A DNA stretch of 64,000 nucleotides from Rossellomorea aquimaris. GTDB taxonomy: Bacteria; Bacillota; Bacilli; Bacillales; Fictibacillaceae. Under the pieces are notes generated by a model. The model did no database searches. It saw only the letters and a list, made by a program, of their open reading frames with translations, and was not told where the DNA came from. Shown here piece by piece: positions 48,603 through 58,104 of the stretch. The position numbers were made by a program, and so were the translations under genes. The stretch is taken from positions 248,001-312,000 of the forward strand of contig JAIVLN010000001.1 of NCBI GenBank assembly GCA_020524245.1. The letters are read 5' to 3'. Each line of letters starts with the position of its first letter. The stretch's first letter is position 1.

Positions 48603-50945
48603 ATGTTACAGTTTGCAGTCCTTGCTCCCTTTCTAACGGCATTACTTGTGCCGTTTTTCTTTCGATACATACGGCAGGTGCACACCGGATGGTTCGTGCT
48701 GCCCGTCCCTTTCCTACTGTTCATCTACTTTTTGAGTCAGATGGGTGCAGTATCTGAAGGGGACAACATATTGAGCGTTGTAGAATGGGTACCATCACTC
48801 GGAATGAATTTCAGTTTTTATCTGGATGGCTTAAGTCTATTGTTCTCCATGTTGATCAGTGGAATTGGTACTCTTGTAACTTTATATTCCATCTTTTATC
48901 TGAATAAAAACGAGAAGTTGAACAATTTCTATGTATTTCTCTACATTTTCATGGGTGCGATGCTGGGAGTCGTCCTCTCTGATAATGTATATGCGCTTTA
49001 CCTGTTCTGGGAATTGACGAGTCTGTCCTCTTTCCTTCTCATTGGATATTGGTACGACCGTGAAGCATCTCGTTACGGTGCACTCAAATCTATGATTATT
49101 ACGGTCTTAGGTGGTCTTGCTATGCTTGGTGGATTCATTCTCCTTTCTTATGTAGCTGGGTCCACAAGCATCCGAGAAATTATCGGTGCAACTGATGTTG
49201 TACTGGAGAGCCCGTATTTCGTTGCAATCCTATTGTTGATTTTATTAGGTGCCTTTACGAAATCTGCTCAATTCCCGTTCCATATCTGGTTACCAGATGC
49301 GATGGAAGCACCGACACCTGTCAGTGCATTCCTCCATTCCGCTACAATGGTAAAAGCAGGGATCTATCTGACAGCACGCCTATTCCTGATTTTCGGAGGA
49401 ACAGATCTTTTCTTCTTACTAGTGACTGGATTTGGATTACTCACATTATGCTGGGGTTCCTACATGGCAGTACGTCAGACCGACTTGAAAGCGATCTTGG
49501 CATTCTCTACAATCAGTCAGCTCGGTATGATCATGTCGATGCTCGGTTTTGGTACAAAAGCAGCCATATTTGCGGCGATCTTCCACATTTTTAACCACGC
49601 TACCTTTAAAGGTAGTCTGTTCATGGTTGCCGGTATCGTCGACCATGAAACCGGAACGAGAGATATCCGTAAACTCGGAGGACTCATGACGTTGATGCCA
49701 ATTTCAGCCACACTGGCTTTCTTTGGTGCGTTTTCAATGGCTGGGGTGCCACTACCGGTGTTCAATGGCTTCTTAAGTAAAGAGATGTTCTTTGAGACGT
49801 CATTGCATATCGAATCGACTTCGGAATTTGTATCCGCACTAACACCGATCATTCCGGTACTTGCGGTACTCGGTAGTATTTTCACATTCGTATACTCGAT
49901 GTATTTCTTCTTCCAAACATTCGCAGGAAATACGAAAGGCGATCTTCCGGTGAAGCCGCATGAAGCACCACTAGGCATGCTGCTCTCGCCAATTGTACTG
50001 ATCCTTTTCGTTGTTGTCGTAGGATTGTTGCCAAACTTGATCAATCATCCGATCCTGACACCTGCTACAGCTGCAGTGTTTGGAGAAGCACCTGAAAAAC
50101 ATCTGAAATTCTGGCATGGTTTTGAACCACAGTTGTTCATGTCTCTTGCAGTCGTTGCTCTCGGAACACTCTTCTACTTGACGATGAAAAAGTGGAAAGT
50201 GATATACAACTGGCTGCCTGGACGAATGAGTGCGAACAAAGTGTATGATTTCATCTACAATACACAGTTCAAAATCGCTGAAAAGACAACCAATACGTAT
50301 ATGACCGGTTCAATTCGCCATTATGTCATGTATATATTGATTTTCTTAGTCGGAGCTACAGGTGTCACATTGTATGTGACAGATGGATTCGTCATTTCAA
50401 CCGATGATCTCGCACCGATCTCCTGGCCGGAAATCGCGGTTGCAGTCGTCATGGCGATTGCTGCATTTGCCACCATTGTTATGAAGAACCGTATTGCAGC
50501 CATTCTCGTATTAGGTGTTGTCGGTTTCGGATTATCATTATTGTTCGTATTCTTCCGAGCACCTGACCTTGCATTGACGCAGTTGATCGTCGAAACGGTT
50601 ACGGTTGCTCTGTTCTTACTCTGCTTCTATCATTTACCGAAGCTCGATACAGAAAAGCAACCACCAGCTGCAAGAACGTTGAATATGATCATTTCCGCTT
50701 CGGTCGGAATATTGGTTACACTGGTCGCAATCGCTTCTCATAGTTCTAAGAAGTTTGAAACGATTTCCCATTACTTCATAGAAGAATCCCACCACCTCGG
50801 TGGCGGTGATAATGTGGTCAACGTCATCCTGGTTGATATGCGTGGACTGGATACATTGTTTGAAATTACAGTACTCGGGTTGGCTGCATTAGGTATTTAC
50901 GCAATGATTCGACTCCGAAAAGAAGAAGAGGAGCTGGATTCATAA
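48603..50945 (+). CDS. mrpA: Na+/H+ antiporter subunit MrpA
   Basis: Largest subunit of the Mrp cation/proton antiporter, related to NuoL of complex I, for sodium export and alkali tolerance. 780 residues, about 20 transmembrane helices. Proton channel motifs YLFWELTSLSSFLLIGYW (about 136-153), LLGAFTKSAQFPFHIWLPDAM and HIFNHATFKGSLFMVAGIV (about 330-350) are intact. The MbhD/MbhE-like C-terminus (FFRAPDLALTQLIVETVTVA, then FDTLFEITVLG read as LDTLFEITVLG) is present, but no MrpB domain. Its stop overlaps the mrpC start (TAATG). Confidence 0.96.
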   Translation: MLQFAVLAPFLTALLVPFFFRYIRQVHTGWFVLPVPFLLFIYFLSQMGAVSEGDNILSVVEWVPSLGMNFSFYLDGLSLLFSMLISGIGTLVTLYSIFYLNKNEKLNNFYVFLYIFMGAMLGVVLSDNVYALYLFWELTSLSSFLLIGYWYDREASRYGALKSMIITVLGGLAMLGGFILLSYVAGSTSIREIIGATDVVLESPYFVAILLLILLGAFTKSAQFPFHIWLPDAMEAPTPVSAFLHSATMVKAGIYLTARLFLIFGGTDLFFLLVTGFGLLTLCWGSYMAVRQTDLKAILAFSTISQLGMIMSMLGFGTKAAIFAAIFHIFNHATFKGSLFMVAGIVDHETGTRDIRKLGGLMTLMPISATLAFFGAFSMAGVPLPVFNGFLSKEMFFETSLHIESTSEFVSALTPIIPVLAVLGSIFTFVYSMYFFFQTFAGNTKGDLPVKPHEAPLGMLLSPIVLILFVVVVGLLPNLINHPILTPATAAVFGEAPEKHLKFWHGFEPQLFMSLAVVALGTLFYLTMKKWKVIYNWLPGRMSANKVYDFIYNTQFKIAEKTTNTYMTGSIRHYVMYILIFLVGATGVTLYVTDGFVISTDDLAPISWPEIAVAVVMAIAAFATIVMKNRIAAILVLGVVGFGLSLLFVFFRAPDLALTQLIVETVTVALFLLCFYHLPKLDTEKQPPAARTLNMIISASVGILVTLVAIASHSSKKFETISHYFIEESHHLGGGDNVVNVILVDMRGLDTLFEITVLGLAALGIYAMIRLRKEEEELDS

Positions 50946-51283
50946 TGGAATTAATTATGGCCGTACTTGCCGGCTTGTTGTTTACAGCTGGTGTTTACTT
51001 ACTACTACAAAGACAAGTTTTGAAAATCGTTTTCGGTACAGCTCTTCTCTCCCATGGAGCTCACCTCCTCATTTTGACGATGGGGAAGTTGAATAGAGGG
51101 CAACCACCGATTTTGGAAAAAGGGATCGAACATTACGCTGATCCCTTACCACAGGCACTGATATTGACTTCGATCGTCATCAGTTTCGGGGTCACATCAT
51201 TTTTACTTGTTCTCGCTTATCGAGCGTATAAAACGAACAAGACAGACAACATGGAGCAATTGAGGGGATCTGATCATGACTAA
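50945..51283 (+). CDS. mrpC: Na+/H+ antiporter subunit MrpC
   Basis: NuoK-like subunit, 112 residues, three transmembrane helices. FGTALLSHGAHLLILTMG and ADPLPQALILTSIVISFGVTS are the conserved stretches. Its ATG shares one base with the mrpA stop, whereas in the usual seven-gene operon mrpB comes between. It overlaps mrpD by 8 nt. Confidence 0.95.
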   Translation: MELIMAVLAGLLFTAGVYLLLQRQVLKIVFGTALLSHGAHLLILTMGKLNRGQPPILEKGIEHYADPLPQALILTSIVISFGVTSFLLVLAYRAYKTNKTDNMEQLRGSDHD

Positions 51284-52754
51284 TTTAATTACATTACCAA
51301 TACTGATACCGCTCATCGCTGGAACCTTGTTTGTCTTTTGGAGAAAGAAACTGCCATTCGTTCGAATGGGGACTCAGATTATAACGATCATCAATTTAAT
51401 CGTAACAGCGTTCATCACCTTTCTCGTCGTCCAGAATGGGCCTATCATATTAGAAACGGGAGGTTGGGTAGCGCCTTACGGGATCATCCTGGTAGGGGAT
51501 GCCTTATCCCTATCTCTCTTGTTGACGACAAACGTCATTGCAGTGGCAGCCGCATTCTATGCACCTTTTTCACTGGATAGAGGCCGTGAAGAACATTATT
51601 TCTATACGTTCTTCTTGATCCTCATTGCAGGTGTGAGTGGAGCATTCTTGACTGGGGACATTTTCAACTTGTTCGTATTCTTTGAAGTGTTGCTGATGGC
51701 TTCTTATGGAATGATTGTACTCGGTGGAACGAGACAGCAGCTGCGAGAATCAATCAAGTACGTGTTACTGAACCTGTTCTCTTCCATCCTGTTCGTTACA
51801 ACCGTCAGCTTCCTATACTCTGTCACAGGAACCGTTAACATGGCTCAGCTTTCTGAGCGTGTCGGGCAAGTTAACCAGGAAGGTATTCTCACGACAATTG
51901 CAATTCTGTTTTTTGTCGTATTTGCGACGAAAGGGGCACTGTTCCCACTTTACTTTTGGATGCCGCATGCCTATGCGAAGCCACCGGCGGTCATTTCCGC
52001 TCTATTCGGGGCACTATTGACGAAGGTCGGCATTTACTCGATCTTACGAGTATTCACTTTGATTTTTAATGGGAATATAGACTATACACATAGCTTCTTC
52101 ATTACCTTAGCTGGGTTCACACTGATCTTTGGAGTAATCGGTGCGATGTCCACGAATAACATCAAATTGATCATCGCCTACAACATCATCCCAGCGATCG
52201 GATTCATGATCATGGGCATCGGGATTTTCACAGATGTTTCATTGGCCGGTTCGGTCTATTACTTGGTGCACGATATGATCATCAAGGGAGCGTTGTTCTT
52301 GCTCGTTGGAGCCATTGCAATCGTTGCTGGAACTTCAGATTTACGTAAAATCAGTGGATTAATCAAGAACTACCCACTATTGGGTTGGCTGTTCTTCATC
52401 GCAACGGTTACTTTAGCCGGATTACCTCCATTCAGTGGGTTTATCGGAAAACTGCTCTTGTTGAAAGGTGCATTCGAGAACGGTCATTATGTCATTGCTG
52501 CAATCGGGTTGATCACAAGCTTATTAATCTTGGTTTCTGTCATGCGAATCTTCATCAATGGTTTCTGGGGTGTCAGCATGGAGCTGCCAAAAGAAAAACG
52601 ATCGATTAAGCCACTCTATGTTCCGATTACGTTCCTTCTGATTTTCTCCGTTGTACTCGGAATCGGTGCAGAATGGTTCTTACCACATATCCAACAAATC
52701 GGCGTCGACTTGATGAATCCATCGGTTTATGTTGACGCAGTATTAAAGGAGTAG
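51276..52754 (+). CDS. mrpD: Na+/H+ antiporter subunit MrpD
   Basis: NuoN/M-like subunit, 492 residues, about 14 helices. FFEVLLMASYGMIVLGG carries the key transmembrane glutamate, FATKGALFPLYFWMPHAYA the key lysine, and YYLVHDMIIKGALFLLVGA the channel histidine/lysine. GAGGGGATC precedes the ATG. It overlaps mrpC by 8 nt and is followed by mrpE after 6 nt. Confidence 0.97.
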   Translation: MTNLITLPILIPLIAGTLFVFWRKKLPFVRMGTQIITIINLIVTAFITFLVVQNGPIILETGGWVAPYGIILVGDALSLSLLLTTNVIAVAAAFYAPFSLDRGREEHYFYTFFLILIAGVSGAFLTGDIFNLFVFFEVLLMASYGMIVLGGTRQQLRESIKYVLLNLFSSILFVTTVSFLYSVTGTVNMAQLSERVGQVNQEGILTTIAILFFVVFATKGALFPLYFWMPHAYAKPPAVISALFGALLTKVGIYSILRVFTLIFNGNIDYTHSFFITLAGFTLIFGVIGAMSTNNIKLIIAYNIIPAIGFMIMGIGIFTDVSLAGSVYYLVHDMIIKGALFLLVGAIAIVAGTSDLRKISGLIKNYPLLGWLFFIATVTLAGLPPFSGFIGKLLLLKGAFENGHYVIAAIGLITSLLILVSVMRIFINGFWGVSMELPKEKRSIKPLYVPITFLLIFSVVLGIGAEWFLPHIQQIGVDLMNPSVYVDAVLKE

Positions 52755-52760
52755 TTCGAT

Positions 52761-53237
52761 ATGGCTTTTCAACTTTTGATCAACCTTGCAATTGGACTCA
52801 TCTGGATGTTTTTGACCGAAACTTATACGTTCGTAACCTTTTTGGTCGGATTTATAATCGGAGTGTTCTTGCTGTTCTTATTGAACAGATTCATTCCAGA
52901 TACGTTTTATTTTCGATATATTGTGGCGATCTGGAAACTGGTTCTGTTGTTTGCGAAGGAACTATTGATTGCTAATATTGATGTATTGAAAATGGTGTAC
53001 AAACCAAAGATGGATATGCAACCTGGTATCATCGCACTTCCTACAGATTTGCGCTCGAACTGGGAAATTACACTTCTAGCGAATCTGATTACACTTACAC
53101 CAGGTACATTATCCGTCGATGTGTCAGCAGACAACAATTTCATTTATATCCATGCGATGGATTTGCCGGATGTCGATGAGACGATTAATCAAATCAAAGG
53201 GACATTCGAGAAAGCGATAAAGGATGTGACACGATGA
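52761..53237 (+). CDS. mrpE: Na+/H+ antiporter subunit MrpE
   Basis: 158 residues with two N-terminal transmembrane segments (about 5-22 and 25-43) and a cytosolic domain carrying NLITLTPGTLSVDVSADN. The sequence starts MAFQLLINLAIGLIWMFL. Overlaps mrpF by 4 nt. Confidence 0.95.
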   Translation: MAFQLLINLAIGLIWMFLTETYTFVTFLVGFIIGVFLLFLLNRFIPDTFYFRYIVAIWKLVLLFAKELLIANIDVLKMVYKPKMDMQPGIIALPTDLRSNWEITLLANLITLTPGTLSVDVSADNNFIYIHAMDLPDVDETINQIKGTFEKAIKDVTR

Positions 53238-53524
53238 GCATACTTCTACACAACGTCATTTGGCTTTGCATGATCATCAATGCAATCTCTATCATCATGC
53301 TGCTCTATCGTGCAATCAAAGGTCCATCAAACCCAGACCGCGCAGTCGCTATTGATACAATAGGAATCAACTTGATTTCCATGACCGGATTGGTCGCCAT
53401 CCAGTTGAATACGACCCGCTTGAATGATGTGATCTTGTTAATCGGTATTTTGACGTTCATCGCAACGGTAGCTATTGCGAAATTCTTAGAAAAGGGTGTT
53501 ATCATTGACCGAAGTCGTGATTAG
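53234..53524 (+). CDS. mrpF: Na+/H+ antiporter subunit MrpF
   Basis: 96 residues, three transmembrane helices, with the family motif KGPSNPDRAVAIDTIGIN (about 30-47) after the first helix. ATGA-type overlap with mrpE. Confidence 0.95.
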   Translation: MSILLHNVIWLCMIINAISIIMLLYRAIKGPSNPDRAVAIDTIGINLISMTGLVAIQLNTTRLNDVILLIGILTFIATVAIAKFLEKGVIIDRSRD

Positions 53525-53849
53525 TGTCCTATTGCTGATGGGTACGTTTTTCGTATTCTCAAGCTCACTTGGCATACTACGTTTTCCAGATGTCTATTCC
53601 CGACTACACGCTGCGACCAAGAGTGCGACTCTAGGAGTCTCAGGTGTCATGCTAGCTGCCTTCCTCTACTTTTTATTCAAAGAGAACATGGTAAGCGGAA
53701 AGTTGATATTGGGAATCTTGTTCGTGCTATTGACGGCTCCGGTCAGTGGTCACATGATTTCGCGCTCCGCATATCGTACGGGCGTGCCGCTCTCTGACCG
53801 GACGATCAAGGACGAACTTGAAAAGAGATATAAGGATGAGACCTCTTGA
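53505..53849 (+). CDS. mrpG: Na+/H+ antiporter subunit MrpG
   Basis: About 114 residues, three transmembrane helices. The signature LGILRFPDVYSRLHAATKSAT is split here: GILRFPDVYSRLHAATK at about 25-41. The TTG at 53505 (MTEVVISVLL) is preferred: AAAAGGGTG lies upstream and the family starts so. A GTG at 53496 is an alternative. It overlaps mrpF by 20 nt and is the last gene of the operon. Confidence 0.93.
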   Translation: MTEVVISVLLLMGTFFVFSSSLGILRFPDVYSRLHAATKSATLGVSGVMLAAFLYFLFKENMVSGKLILGILFVLLTAPVSGHMISRSAYRTGVPLSDRTIKDELEKRYKDETS

Positions 53850-53858
53850 ATTGAGAGG

Positions 53859-53896
53859 TGAAAAGACTGATGGAAAAAACCATCAGTCTTTTTAAA
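53859..53896 (+). terminator. Rho-independent terminator of the mrp operon
   Basis: AAAAGACTGATGG/CCATCAGTCTTTTT: 13-bp perfect stem around AAAAAA, followed by T-rich DNA. Confidence 0.95.
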
Positions 53897-54029
53897 TGAT
53901 AGTGATTATTGTAAACAAAATGTAAATAGAGTCTTTCTTAAATCATTATTGTGACATATAATAGTTTTAACCATCTTTATGTAAGAGAAATTGGCTTTTT
54001 CAGATGAAAAAACCAATAAGGAGTGACAA

Positions 54030-54575
54030 TTGCATATGTATTTTCTAGAACGGGTTGACCACACTGTCAGACGGATGAAGAGTCAAGCCGCTAATGCGAT
54101 GACATTGTTGAATTTGACACTGGGTGCAATCGCAATCGTTTGTATTTTGAAAGGTCAGTTGGAATTAAGTTTTTGGTTCATATTTTTATGTGCCCTCTTC
54201 GATCGATTTGATGGCATGATTGCAAGGAAGCTTCAAATCGAATCGGAATTCGGTAAACAACTCGATTCATTATGTGATTTGATTTCTTTCGGAGTTGCAC
54301 CAGCCTTTTTGATTTACCAGGGTGTATTATACGAATTTGGAATACCAGGTCTCGTCTTTATTATTCTTTATATCATTTGTGGTGCAATTCGACTCGCTCG
54401 ATTCAACATCACGGAATTCGATGGACATTTTACTGGAGTCCCGATTACGATTGCAGGTTGTCTTTTAGCCATGTCCTTTCTGACCATTAACTTATTCCCT
54501 GATTATGTATTCATGTTTCTTGTACTCGTTCTTTCATTCTTAATGATTAGTAATATCAGTATCCAAAAACGATAG
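54030..54575 (+). CDS. pssA: CDP-diacylglycerol--serine O-phosphatidyltransferase
   Basis: Membrane enzyme making phosphatidylserine, the phosphatidylethanolamine precursor. 181 residues. The CDP-alcohol phosphotransferase motif DGX2ARX8GX3DX3D is complete in DGMIARKLQIESEFGKQLDS followed by LCD. Five to six transmembrane helices. Two starts: TTG at 54030 (AAGGAG at six bases) or ATG at 54036. No psd decarboxylase gene is adjacent, unlike B. subtilis where pssA, ybfM and psd are together. Confidence 0.93.
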   Translation: MHMYFLERVDHTVRRMKSQAANAMTLLNLTLGAIAIVCILKGQLELSFWFIFLCALFDRFDGMIARKLQIESEFGKQLDSLCDLISFGVAPAFLIYQGVLYEFGIPGLVFIILYIICGAIRLARFNITEFDGHFTGVPITIAGCLLAMSFLTINLFPDYVFMFLVLVLSFLMISNISIQKR

Positions 54576-54581
54576 CTTATG

Positions 54582-54625
54582 TGAAAAAGACCCCGGAAGG
54601 CATTCAGCCTCTCGGGGTCTTTTGT
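54582..54625. terminator. Bidirectional terminator between pssA and pepF
   Basis: AAAAGACCCCGG/CTCGGGGTCTTTT stem with T-runs on both strands. Serves the convergent pssA and pepF genes. Confidence 0.93.
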
Positions 54626-54634
54626 GTTCTCTTT

Positions 54635-56416
54635 TTATTGCGTCAGTTTCAAGAATTCTTCAACGTCTTCTACTGCCAGCTGGATTGCTCTCGTCCAGAA
54701 TTGTGGTTTTGTCAAATCTTCACCGAGATGTTTCTCAGCCAATTCTTCTACCGACATTGTTCCAGTATCCTGTAGCAATGCAATGTATTTCTCTTCAAAT
54801 GCTGCTCCTTGTTCTTTTGCAATCGCATAAATTCCCGCACTGAACAGGTAACCGAACGTGTATGGGAAGTTGTAGAACGGAACATCTGTAATATAGAAGT
54901 GAAGCTTAGAAGCCCAGAAATGCGGGTGGTATTCACCGAGCGCGTCATTATATGCTTCACGCTGTGCTTCTTCCATCAATGCTTTCAAGCGGTCTACAGA
55001 CACAAGCCCTTTGGAGCGCTCTTCATAGAATCGGGTTTCAAAAAGGAAACGCGCATGGATGTTCATGAAGAAGGCAACCGAACGCTGAATCTTATCCTCT
55101 AATAAAACAAGGCGTTCTTCTTCAGTCTTCGCTGTTTCCACTGCAGCATCAGAAACGAGCATTTCAGCATAAGTCGAAGCTGTTTCTGCTACGTTCATCG
55201 CGTAGTTTTGATTCAAGTATGGAAGTTCATCCATAACATGTTGATGGTATGCGTGACCAAGTTCATGCGCTAACGTTGAAACATTGCTTGGCGTCCCCGA
55301 GAACGTCATGAAGATACGCGTTTCTTTTGCATTCGGGAAGCTTGTGCAGAACCCTCCAGGACGTTTACCTGAACGGTCTTCCGCTTCAATCCAAGATTTT
55401 TCAAACGCTTGGCGAGAAAACTCGCTCATCTTCGGGTTGTATTGTTTGAACTGATCAATAATGAAGTTGGCTGCTTCATCATAGGATACGTTTGATTCCG
55501 TTTTGCCAACCGGAGCATCAACGTCGGTCCAACCTAGTTTTTCAAGGTTCAACATTTCCGCTTTTCGGTTGAGATATTTTACAAAAGTAGATTTGTGATC
55601 CGTGATGACCTTCCACATCGTATCCAGTGTTTCTTGAGACATGCGATTGATCTTGAGCGGTTCTTTCAGAACAGATTCCCAGTTTCGATGCTCATACGTG
55701 CTTAATCGGAACCCAGCGAGATGGTTCAGCGCCTCGGCACAGAAATCTTCTTGCTCTGCCCATGCATTTTGATACGCTTCAAAAGCCCGTTCACGAACTT
55801 CTTTACTTTGGCTGGATAGCTTGTTATCCAATTGTCCGACAGACAGCTCTTTCACTTCTCCATCTTCTTCAAAAGGAATGCTCATCTTACCAACGACTAA
55901 GTCATAAAGGTTCGACCAGGCATGATAACCGTCTACCGCAAGATCGTTGATGAGTGATTCCTGATTAAAGCTAAGCTTCTCGACAGCATTCTGTCGACGC
56001 TCATTCAAAATGTAGGAATATTGTGCAAGACCTTCTGACTGTAACAACGCCTTCCATTCTTCATCTGATACTTGTTTCAATTTCTCATCGAATTGAGTCC
56101 AAAGTGAATGATATTTCGCACCGATTGAATCGAGCTTACCTCTTATTGCGACCGCTTCCTTGTCTTTCACATCCTGAGCGACAAGACAGCCAACATAAGC
56201 GCTGCTCTCATGTAGTCGAGAGGAAAGGATACTTAACTCTTCAACCACTTGAGTTAGTTGTTCATAATTGTTTGGATCGCATTGTTCAATGGTACTCTTC
56301 AATTCCACCACTTTCGTTTCGATGGATGATATGTATGTTTGGAGCTCTTCAGAGGAACTTCCACCTGCAAAAATGTTTTCCAAATTCCATTGCTGTGATA
56401 ATTGGGCTAGTTTCAT
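54635..56416 (-). CDS. pepF: Oligoendopeptidase F (M3 family)
   Basis: Cytosolic zinc metallopeptidase that trims oligopeptides. 593 residues, normal length for PepF. Zinc motif HELGHAYHQHVMDELP (HEXXH, about 384-388), with the third ligand glutamate downstream in NVAETASTYAEML. Helical N-terminal region from 1 to about 120. Start MKLAQLSQQWNLENIFAGG. Convergent with pssA. Confidence 0.96.
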   Translation of the reverse strand: MKLAQLSQQWNLENIFAGGSSSEELQTYISSIETKVVELKSTIEQCDPNNYEQLTQVVEELSILSSRLHESSAYVGCLVAQDVKDKEAVAIRGKLDSIGAKYHSLWTQFDEKLKQVSDEEWKALLQSEGLAQYSYILNERRQNAVEKLSFNQESLINDLAVDGYHAWSNLYDLVVGKMSIPFEEDGEVKELSVGQLDNKLSSQSKEVRERAFEAYQNAWAEQEDFCAEALNHLAGFRLSTYEHRNWESVLKEPLKINRMSQETLDTMWKVITDHKSTFVKYLNRKAEMLNLEKLGWTDVDAPVGKTESNVSYDEAANFIIDQFKQYNPKMSEFSRQAFEKSWIEAEDRSGKRPGGFCTSFPNAKETRIFMTFSGTPSNVSTLAHELGHAYHQHVMDELPYLNQNYAMNVAETASTYAEMLVSDAAVETAKTEEERLVLLEDKIQRSVAFFMNIHARFLFETRFYEERSKGLVSVDRLKALMEEAQREAYNDALGEYHPHFWASKLHFYITDVPFYNFPYTFGYLFSAGIYAIAKEQGAAFEEKYIALLQDTGTMSVEELAEKHLGEDLTKPQFWTRAIQLAVEDVEEFLKLTQ

Positions 56417-56665
56417 GTTTATCCTCCCTAATATGTAATACCTCCATTATAAGGAAAATTCTAAAAATAAAAAAGAGAAGATACTTGGTAATTTTGTTCC
56501 TCTTTTAAGTTGTGAAAGGTATCCGTTAGGTTTATGAGGGCATGAAATCATGAAAAGCAGAGAATCGTGTACTCGTGGAGGGGTTATGAGTGCACGAAAT
56601 CACGAAAAACGTGAAATGGTGCACTCAAAGAAACCTATTAAAAAATTGATAAGTCAGTTCGAGCT
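56417..56665. other. Intergenic region with hairpin repeats
   Basis: Upstream of pepF on the minus strand. No gene supported except the small frame given next. Contains the two repeat units at 56534-56630. Confidence 0.5.
56534..56630. repeat. 52-bp-family hairpin repeat (2 units)
   Basis: ATGAGGGCATGAAATCATGAAAAG at 56534 and ATGAGTGCACGAAATCACGAAAAA at 56586 are 52 bp apart (only the first 20 bases of each should be compared). The second unit is a perfect 8-bp stem GAGTGCAC/GTGCACTC with an inner CACG/CGTG stem and an AAAAA loop. The first is degenerate. Its loop core CGAAATCACGAAAAACGTGAAATGG lines up with the loop of the 21.6-kb array at 17 of 25 positions. Confidence 0.75.
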
Positions 56666-56740
56666 CTAGTCGAATGCGCATGCGTACATGAAATAGATGA
56701 GCATGATGATAAGTGTTACATTGAAAATGATTCCTTCCAT
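56666..56740 (-). CDS. Candidate 24-residue hydrophobic peptide
   Basis: ATG at 56740 preceded by GCGAGGTGAACACTGCGAA (GAGGTG about 11 nt upstream), ending in TAG. The product MEGIIFNVTLIIMLIYFMYA plus CAFD is one transmembrane helix with a cysteine near the end. No family recognised. Divergent from the MFS gene. Chance cannot be excluded at this length, but RBS, hydrophobic character and compact start-stop make it worth recording. Confidence 0.35.
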   Translation of the reverse strand: MEGIIFNVTLIIMLIYFMYACAFD

Positions 56741-56851
56741 TTCGCAGTGTTCACCTCGCTTCTTCAATCTCTCTCTACTTATATTTCCACACATTCGATA
56801 TGATTAACCTTTTTTTCCTTTTCTTCGATTCCCAATTGATAACAGTTTTTA

Positions 56852-56860
56852 TGTTATAAT
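56852..56860 (+). promoter_or_regulatory. Extended -10 promoter of MFS gene
   Basis: TGTTATAAT, an extended -10 (TGN-TATAAT), 23 nt ahead of the ATG. A TTGATA lies upstream, but the spacing is only 13 nt, so the extended -10 probably carries it. Confidence 0.55.
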
Positions 56861-56883
56861 AGTTCTTGTTTAGGGGGGCAGTT

Positions 56884-58104
56884 ATGAACAAGAAATGTTT
56901 TTTTCCATTCTTAGGTGTAAAAACATTAATGGCTTTTGCAGACGTTTTGTACATCATGACTATCGTTACATATATTTACCAAAAGACAGGATCCGCTACT
57001 TATGCGGCAATTTACCCGTTACTCCAGGTCATTGCCAGCCTGATCGCTGGTTTTACGACACCTTTATTCGTTGAAAGGTTCAGATTCAACAGCCTGTTGG
57101 TTCACTTTACGCTGTTAAAGACAGCCCTGTTACTTGCACTCCCATTTCTTTTTCCATACATATCGGACCATCTGATCGGGCTGTTCCTTTTCATAGCTGT
57201 ATTATCCTTTGTCTCAGGTTGGGCGAAACCGCTATTGAATACAATGGTACCGAAAGTGGTTGAGAAGAATCACCTTGTCACCGCGAACAGTTATTTGACC
57301 TTCTCCAATCATGCGGTCCAGCTTGCTGGATATTCGTTCACCGGTTTAGTTGTCGTTACATACGGTGAAATCTTGACTTTATCCGTTACGGCAACGTTAC
57401 AAGGAATGGCCACAATCTTGTTACTCATTACATTGTTTGCTGTGCCAAATGAACTGCCAATACCAAGCCAGTCTAAATTGAAGGCGATTAAGGATGGCTG
57501 GGTACTCCTTTGGAACAACAAGACAATCCGGGTCATTACAATTATGGATATGTTGGAAGGAATTGCAGGTACGATATGGGTAGGAGCCATAACGCTCGTC
57601 TTCGTTCAAGAAGCTTTGAATCAAGGGGCAGATTGGTGGGGTTTTATCAACTCCAGTTATTATGCAGGAACCATCCTTGGCGGTATATTAGCCCTTTTCA
57701 TTGGGAAAAAGGTGCAAGCCAACCTCATCCAGAGCATGGCAATCGGCTCTTTTCTATTCGGAATTTTGACTTTCCTTTATGGGATCAACAGCATTCCCTG
57801 GCTTGCCCTAGTTTTATGTATAATGATGGGACCTGCCTATCAAATCCGTGACATCGCTCAACAAACCGCGATGCAGACGAGTGTGTCAACAGACCGGTTG
57901 CCAAAGATCTTTGCAACGCACGGCATTTTGATTTCAACCATAGGAGGTATATCCGTACTCCTTGTCGGAATGGTCGCTGATTTCTTGGGAATCCGTTTCG
58001 TCTACCTCTTTGCTTCCATACTGATTTGTTGTTCAGCATTGCTATCGTTTACGTTACTTAAATTTCAATCCAATAAGGGTATGCATACAAAGTCATACTC
58101 TTAA
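56884..58104 (+). CDS. MFS transporter
   Basis: 406-residue, about 12-helix major facilitator protein, probably an exporter (DHA/MacB-less Bacillus MFS type); substrate unknown. Start MNKKCFFPFLGVKTLMAFAD at 56884 with AGGGGGG eight bases upstream; the frame opens six codons earlier. Helices are evenly spread; the cytosolic loop between helices 6 and 7 is about residues 195-215 (PIPSQSKLKAIKDGWVLLW). No drug or regulator gene is adjacent. Convergent with the cupin gene. Confidence 0.85.
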   Translation: MNKKCFFPFLGVKTLMAFADVLYIMTIVTYIYQKTGSATYAAIYPLLQVIASLIAGFTTPLFVERFRFNSLLVHFTLLKTALLLALPFLFPYISDHLIGLFLFIAVLSFVSGWAKPLLNTMVPKVVEKNHLVTANSYLTFSNHAVQLAGYSFTGLVVVTYGEILTLSVTATLQGMATILLLITLFAVPNELPIPSQSKLKAIKDGWVLLWNNKTIRVITIMDMLEGIAGTIWVGAITLVFVQEALNQGADWWGFINSSYYAGTILGGILALFIGKKVQANLIQSMAIGSFLFGILTFLYGINSIPWLALVLCIMMGPAYQIRDIAQQTAMQTSVSTDRLPKIFATHGILISTIGGISVLLVGMVADFLGIRFVYLFASILICCSALLSFTLLKFQSNKGMHTKSYS

